A stretch of DNA of 64,000 nucleotides, taken from the NCBI GenBank assembly GCA_035762545.1, contig DASTOM010000019.1, positions 1 to 64,000 of the forward strand, in the 5' to 3' direction. Source of the DNA: JANQRA01 sp035762545. Its GTDB lineage: Bacteria > Actinomycetota > Acidimicrobiia > Spongiisociales > ZC4RG35. A program made the translations under genes and the position numbers. Shown piece by piece: positions 60,482 to 64,000 of this stretch (position 1 is the stretch's first letter; each line of letters opens with the position of its first letter). The notes under the pieces are model-generated. The model made no database searches, had not been told where the DNA came from, and worked only from the letters and a program-made list of their open reading frames with translations.

Positions 60482-61776
60482 GCGACGTCTTGGTCGTCAG
60501 CCCCGACTACGCGTCTCACTACTTCCCCCTCAGCGCAGTGGGAGACTCGTTGCACCGACAGGGTCACACGGTGTCGGTTGCCACCGGCCGCGCCCTCGAA
60601 CAGAGGGTCCTCGCCGACGGCTTCGAGCACACCCGCCTGGTGCTGGGTCCGGGCAGCAACCCCGGGGTCATTCGTGCCGAAACCCAGAGCGAGGAGGAGC
60701 GGACACAACTGGAAGCGTTCTTCGCCGCCACCCGAGCCGGGATGGTCGCCACCCTGCTCCATCAGGCCCGCCATCGACAACGCGACCTCCTGTTCGAGCC
60801 GGACCGAGTCGCCAAGGACCTGATCGAGATCCTCGACCGGGTGGCTCCCGATGTGGTGCTGGTGGACCAGCTCGCCTTCGGAGCCACTGCTGTGCTGCGC
60901 GGGCTCGGGCAGCGGTTCGTGTCATTCCACCCGGGCCACCCTTCGGCCATCTCCTCAGCAACGCCCTATGGCTTTCCGGCTCGTCTCCCCAGCCGGATAG
61001 CAGTCGACACCGAGGACCTGGCCGAGCTGCGACGAAATTGCGAGACGGTGGTTGCCCGGTTCACCCGTGAGTACAACGAGGTAGTGGCCGGTTTGGGCAA
61101 CGACTCGGGTCAGGTCGCCAACCCTTTCGCCGAAGGGTCCCCACTGCTCACCCTGGTCAACTATCCCCGGGCGCTGGGCAGGTCGTATCCCTTGCCTCCG
61201 AACAGCCGGTTGATCGGTTCGGCGGTGCGCCATCACCACTCCGGCCCGGCGGTTCCCCCTGCCTCGGACTTGCCCCGTGTCTACGTCTCCCTGGGAAGCT
61301 TCTTCTCGGCCCGCTCCGACCTGTTGCACAAGATCGTGTCAGCGTTCAGGGCCCAGCCCGTCGAGCTGGTGATCGCCAGCGGGGTCACCGACCCCGTGGC
61401 ACTCGGCCCGATCCCCGATCACTGGACGGTCGAGCCCTATCTGCCCCAGCCGGAAGTGATCTCGACAAGCGACCTGGTGATCACCCACGGGGGCAACAAC
61501 ACGGTGACCGAATCGCTCACCGCCGGCGTGCCACTGCTGGTGGCGCCGCTCTCCACCGACCAGTTCGCCGCCGCAGCCGATGTCGAGGAGGGTGGTGTCG
61601 GCGGTGTGTTCGATCCCAACAACGACGATGCCGACACCATCTCGGAAATCGCTTTCGAGGTTTTGAGAAGCGACGCCGTCGTCAGGTCGTCATGGATGGG
61701 CAGGAGTTTGCAGGCCCGGCCGGGACAGGACCGGGCGGCATCTCTGATCGCCGAGATGGCGGGACTCGCCGTCTGA
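60478..61776 (+). CDS. GT1-family (MGT-like) glycosyltransferase
   Basis: The 432-residue protein opens MSDVLVVSPDYASHYFPLSA with the acceptor-domain strand. PDVVLVDQLAFGATAVLRGL and VYVSLGSFFSA mark the two domains. The donor-binding signature is VITHGGNNTVTESLTAGVPL followed by LVAPLSTDQFAAAADVEEGG, as in UDP-glucuronosyl/macrolide transferases. It likely glycosylates a small lipid or natural product. Its start overlaps the end of the GT4-type enzyme, so both act in one pathway. Confidence 0.88.
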   Translation: MSDVLVVSPDYASHYFPLSAVGDSLHRQGHTVSVATGRALEQRVLADGFEHTRLVLGPGSNPGVIRAETQSEEERTQLEAFFAATRAGMVATLLHQARHRQRDLLFEPDRVAKDLIEILDRVAPDVVLVDQLAFGATAVLRGLGQRFVSFHPGHPSAISSATPYGFPARLPSRIAVDTEDLAELRRNCETVVARFTREYNEVVAGLGNDSGQVANPFAEGSPLLTLVNYPRALGRSYPLPPNSRLIGSAVRHHHSGPAVPPASDLPRVYVSLGSFFSARSDLLHKIVSAFRAQPVELVIASGVTDPVALGPIPDHWTVEPYLPQPEVISTSDLVITHGGNNTVTESLTAGVPLLVAPLSTDQFAAAADVEEGGVGGVFDPNNDDADTISEIAFEVLRSDAVVRSSWMGRSLQARPGQDRAASLIAEMAGLAV

Positions 61777-61784
61777 CCTTCCGG

Positions 61785-62732
61785 CTACGAGGTCGCCACT
61801 GGCTCGTCGACTCCGGGACGGGACCCTACGGCTCGGAGCAGAGACCTCTCCAGGCCGGGCTCGGCGAACTCGTATCCGGTGCCAATCAGGCGTTGGGGGA
61901 GGGCACGGGTCGAAGACAGCCCGATGGATTCGGCCTTCTCGGGCCCGAGAGCGATCTTCATCGCGAACGAGGGTGCCGGAATCGCCGCAGGTCGTCTCAA
62001 GATCGACGCCAGCGTGTCGGCGAAGTCAGATTGCCTGACCGGCTCGGGGGCGGAGACATTGAACGGTCCAGCGTGGTCCGAGTCGATCAAGTGCAGCATC
62101 GAGCCGGTTACGTCAGCGATGTCGACCCAACTCCACCATTGGCGGCCGCTGCCGAGCGGCCCGCCGAGCCCGAGACGAAATATCGGGACCAGACGGTCGA
62201 GGAGCGGGGCACCCTGGGCCAGGACGAGACCGGTTCGGGGGTGGATCACCCTGACCCCGGCGTCGCGGGCCGGGGCTGCGGCTGCCTCCCAGTCGACGGT
62301 GAGCGAAGCAAGGAAGTCGTCTGCAGGACCGGGGTCTGAGCTCTCGGTGAGGTTCTCGTCGCCCCGGTCGCCGTAGACCCCGATTGCGGACTGCGATATG
62401 AAGGTAGACGGCGGGTCGCTCATCTCCCTCATGGTCTCGGCCAGGAACCGGGTGGGGACTACCCGGCTGTCCGACAAAACCTGCCTGCGTTTCCTGGTCC
62501 ATCTCCCCTCACCGATGTTCGCCCCGGACAGGTTGACCACGACATCGACACCCTTCATCGCCTTGGTGTCGATGCGACCCGCGTAGGGGTCCCATTCGAA
62601 TTCGTCGGCGTACCGGGCCGGTCGTCTCACCAGCCGACGGACTTCCGCTCCGCGTCGGCGGAGTGCATCCGTCAGCGAGGTGCCTATGAGCCCCGAAGAG
62701 CCCGACATGAGAACTGTTCGACTCTGGATCAC
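61785..62732 (-). CDS. TIGR01777-family NAD-dependent oxidoreductase
   Basis: The 315-residue protein starts with VLMSGSSGLIGTSLTDALRR, the Rossmann motif of the YfcH/SulA-like epimerases. VVNLSGANIGEGRWTRKRRQ, FISQSAIGVYGDRGDENLTE, VIHPRTGLVLAQGAPLLDRL and QWWSWVDIADVTGSMLHLI are family motifs. Plant relatives are associated with cell division; the substrate is unknown. It is convergent with the glycosyltransferase, 8 bases apart. Confidence 0.92.
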   Translation of the reverse strand: MIQSRTVLMSGSSGLIGTSLTDALRRRGAEVRRLVRRPARYADEFEWDPYAGRIDTKAMKGVDVVVNLSGANIGEGRWTRKRRQVLSDSRVVPTRFLAETMREMSDPPSTFISQSAIGVYGDRGDENLTESSDPGPADDFLASLTVDWEAAAAPARDAGVRVIHPRTGLVLAQGAPLLDRLVPIFRLGLGGPLGSGRQWWSWVDIADVTGSMLHLIDSDHAGPFNVSAPEPVRQSDFADTLASILRRPAAIPAPSFAMKIALGPEKAESIGLSSTRALPQRLIGTGYEFAEPGLERSLLRAVGSRPGVDEPVATS

Positions 62733-62841
62733 ACCAGTGTTTCGTCGCCACGACCCCTCCCGGATGACCCGGCGATGAGCCGGCGAACGCCGCCCCGAGC
62801 TGATCCGTCAGCGACTTCGAGGATGCCCTTGGCGGATCGTT

Positions 62842-64000
62842 CTACTCCAGCTCGGCGGTGACCTCGGTGACGGGTAGGGCGTTGGGGTCGTCGTTACGTC
62901 GTGATAACAGGAAATACGTCTCGGTATCGCCCATACCCTTCACCTCGATGGTGCCGCGGGGTTCACAGACGAAATCGTCGCGAATCAGCTCGTAGGTGGC
63001 GGGGGAGATCTGGATCGACCCGGGCACCCCATGGGACTCCATACGGCTCGCCGTGTTGACCACCTCGCCCCACAGGTCGTAGGCGAACTTGTGGGTCCCC
63101 ACTATCCCGGCAACTACCGGACCGGAGTTGATCCCGATCCGAAGTCGGAGCTGATGACCGGAGAACGTCTGTTGGGCGCAGTGGTCTCGGATCCGCAGCG
63201 CCAGCTCGGCGGTGGCTTGGGCATGGTCGGACCGCGGGGTTGGGACGCCCGCGGCGACCATGTACTCGTCGCCGACGGTCTTTATCTTCTCCAGCCCCAG
63301 ATCCTGGACGAATCCGTCGAAGGTGGTGAAGACACTGTTGAGGAGGCCGACCAGCTCCGGCGGCGACATTTTCGCTGACATCGGGGTGAAGCCGACAACA
63401 TCCGCGAAGAGGACCGACGCCGCCTCGAAGTCATCGGCGATCATCGAATTGTCGGCCTTGAGGCGGGTGGCGATCTCGGCGGGCAGGATGTTGTGGAGCA
63501 GGTCGTCGGACTCCTTCTGGAAACGGTCGCGCTGACGCACGAAGTACGACATGCCGGCGTAGCTGAAGACGGCGACACCGCCCAGGGACGTCATGATCGT
63601 GCTCACCGACGCTGGTTCCGCCTCGCTCACGGGCTCTATCCACTGGGGGAGGACTCCCGCCAGCACCATGCTGACCATGACCACCCCGAACCAAGCGAAC
63701 GCGGCACGTCGGTCGAGAGCGATCAACGCTCCGATCACCGCCAGGATGGTCCACGCAATAGTGAGCTCGGCTTCGAGTACCCCGCCCAACAGCATGGTCG
63801 GAACCAGGTTCTCGAGCACAGTGGCGGCGAGGAGGACGTTGACAATGCCGACGTACCAGCGGGGTCGTATCGCCAACACCACCAACGCGATCGCCGGCAC
63901 GATCGCCGCGAGGAGATTGGTCAGGCCCACGACCGTGCGCCCGGTGTCCATAGCGTCGAACACGACCAGGAGTCGGGCGGGGACGCTGAAGACGATGTAG
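62842..64000 (-). CDS. Membrane class III adenylate cyclase (may continue past the right edge)
   Basis: A GTG at 63963 gives 373 residues, but the frame stays open to the window edge with hydrophobic residues (YIVFSVPARLLVV), so the true start may lie outside. Five membrane helices precede a linker (FQKESDDLLHNILPAEIATR) and the cyclase domain: VLFADVVGFTPMSAKMS, KIKTVGDEYMVAAGVP, and FAYDLWGEVVNTASRM. The Lys of EKIKT and Asp of YDLWG specify ATP. GDE replaces the usual GDG, which is tolerated. It resembles the cyclase ending at 6059 in layout. Confidence 0.85.
   Translation of the reverse strand, partial: YIVFSVPARLLVVFDAMDTGRTVVGLTNLLAAIVPAIALVVLAIRPRWYVGIVNVLLAATVLENLVPTMLLGGVLEAELTIAWTILAVIGALIALDRRAAFAWFGVVMVSMVLAGVLPQWIEPVSEAEPASVSTIMTSLGGVAVFSYAGMSYFVRQRDRFQKESDDLLHNILPAEIATRLKADNSMIADDFEAASVLFADVVGFTPMSAKMSPPELVGLLNSVFTTFDGFVQDLGLEKIKTVGDEYMVAAGVPTPRSDHAQATAELALRIRDHCAQQTFSGHQLRLRIGINSGPVVAGIVGTHKFAYDLWGEVVNTASRMESHGVPGSIQISPATYELIRDDFVCEPRGTIEVKGMGDTETYFLLSRRNDDPNALPVTEVTAELE

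Overview
The window is high-GC DNA with many GTG starts. Its gene families point to an actinomycete-type bacterium, probably an uncultured Actinomycetota of the Acidimicrobiia or a related class; that placement is inferred from families, not from a marker gene. Supporting families are a SARP/BTAD regulator, a PknB-like kinase, Rv3369-type pyridoxamine-oxidase-like proteins, DUF3159, DUF445, DUF2254, PhoX, and four class III nucleotide cyclases. I saw no rRNA, tRNA or CRISPR array.

Layout. 1-8 kb holds a Mur-ligase-like gene cut by the left edge, a DUF2442/DUF4160 pair with a frameshift, an Rrf2 regulator divergent from a small barrel protein, DUF445, hemolysin III between two Fic-derived fragments, a MazEF module with a palindromic operator, and a membrane adenylate cyclase. 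8-15 kb holds a large SARP regulator followed by a BisC-type molybdoenzyme, then a PAF-acetylhydrolase-like lipase. 15-25 kb holds the most unusual locus. A condensation-like acyltransferase is divergent from a tightly coupled operon of seven genes. These are an unassigned protein, a phasin-like protein, a helical-plus-beta protein, a cyclase/ATPase regulator, a desaturase-like flavoprotein, a second helical-plus-beta protein and a prenyl diphosphate synthase. 25-34 kb holds a SelW-like gene with an in-frame TGA at the redox position (candidate selenoprotein), a cupredoxin remnant, a secreted BNR-repeat protein, DUF2254, and a PhoX plus exo/endonuclease-phosphatase pair behind a PHO-box-like sequence. 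34-46 kb is accessory DNA: a kinase, RraA, small secreted proteins, a SulP-STAS-cNMP transporter and many broken genes. 46-54 kb holds an NTF2-cyclase fusion, a flavoprotein, a second MazEF module with a perfect operator, a broken third MazF, an acetolactate-synthase-like enzyme with an overlapping 34-codon leader ORF, a cupin and a CPBP protease. 54-64 kb looks like stable core: pntB-pntA2-pntA1, DUF3159, two coupled glycosyltransferases, a TIGR01777 oxidoreductase and another adenylate cyclase that may run off the right edge.

Themes. Cyclic-nucleotide signalling recurs: four cyclases plus a transporter carrying a cyclic-nucleotide-binding domain. The accessory stretches share gene decay, MazF-type toxins and a dispersed 16-base sequence found seven times in one orientation. 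One BisC gene is intact, while a C-terminal scar (6.0 kb) and an N-terminal scar (42.1 kb) show that a second copy once existed.
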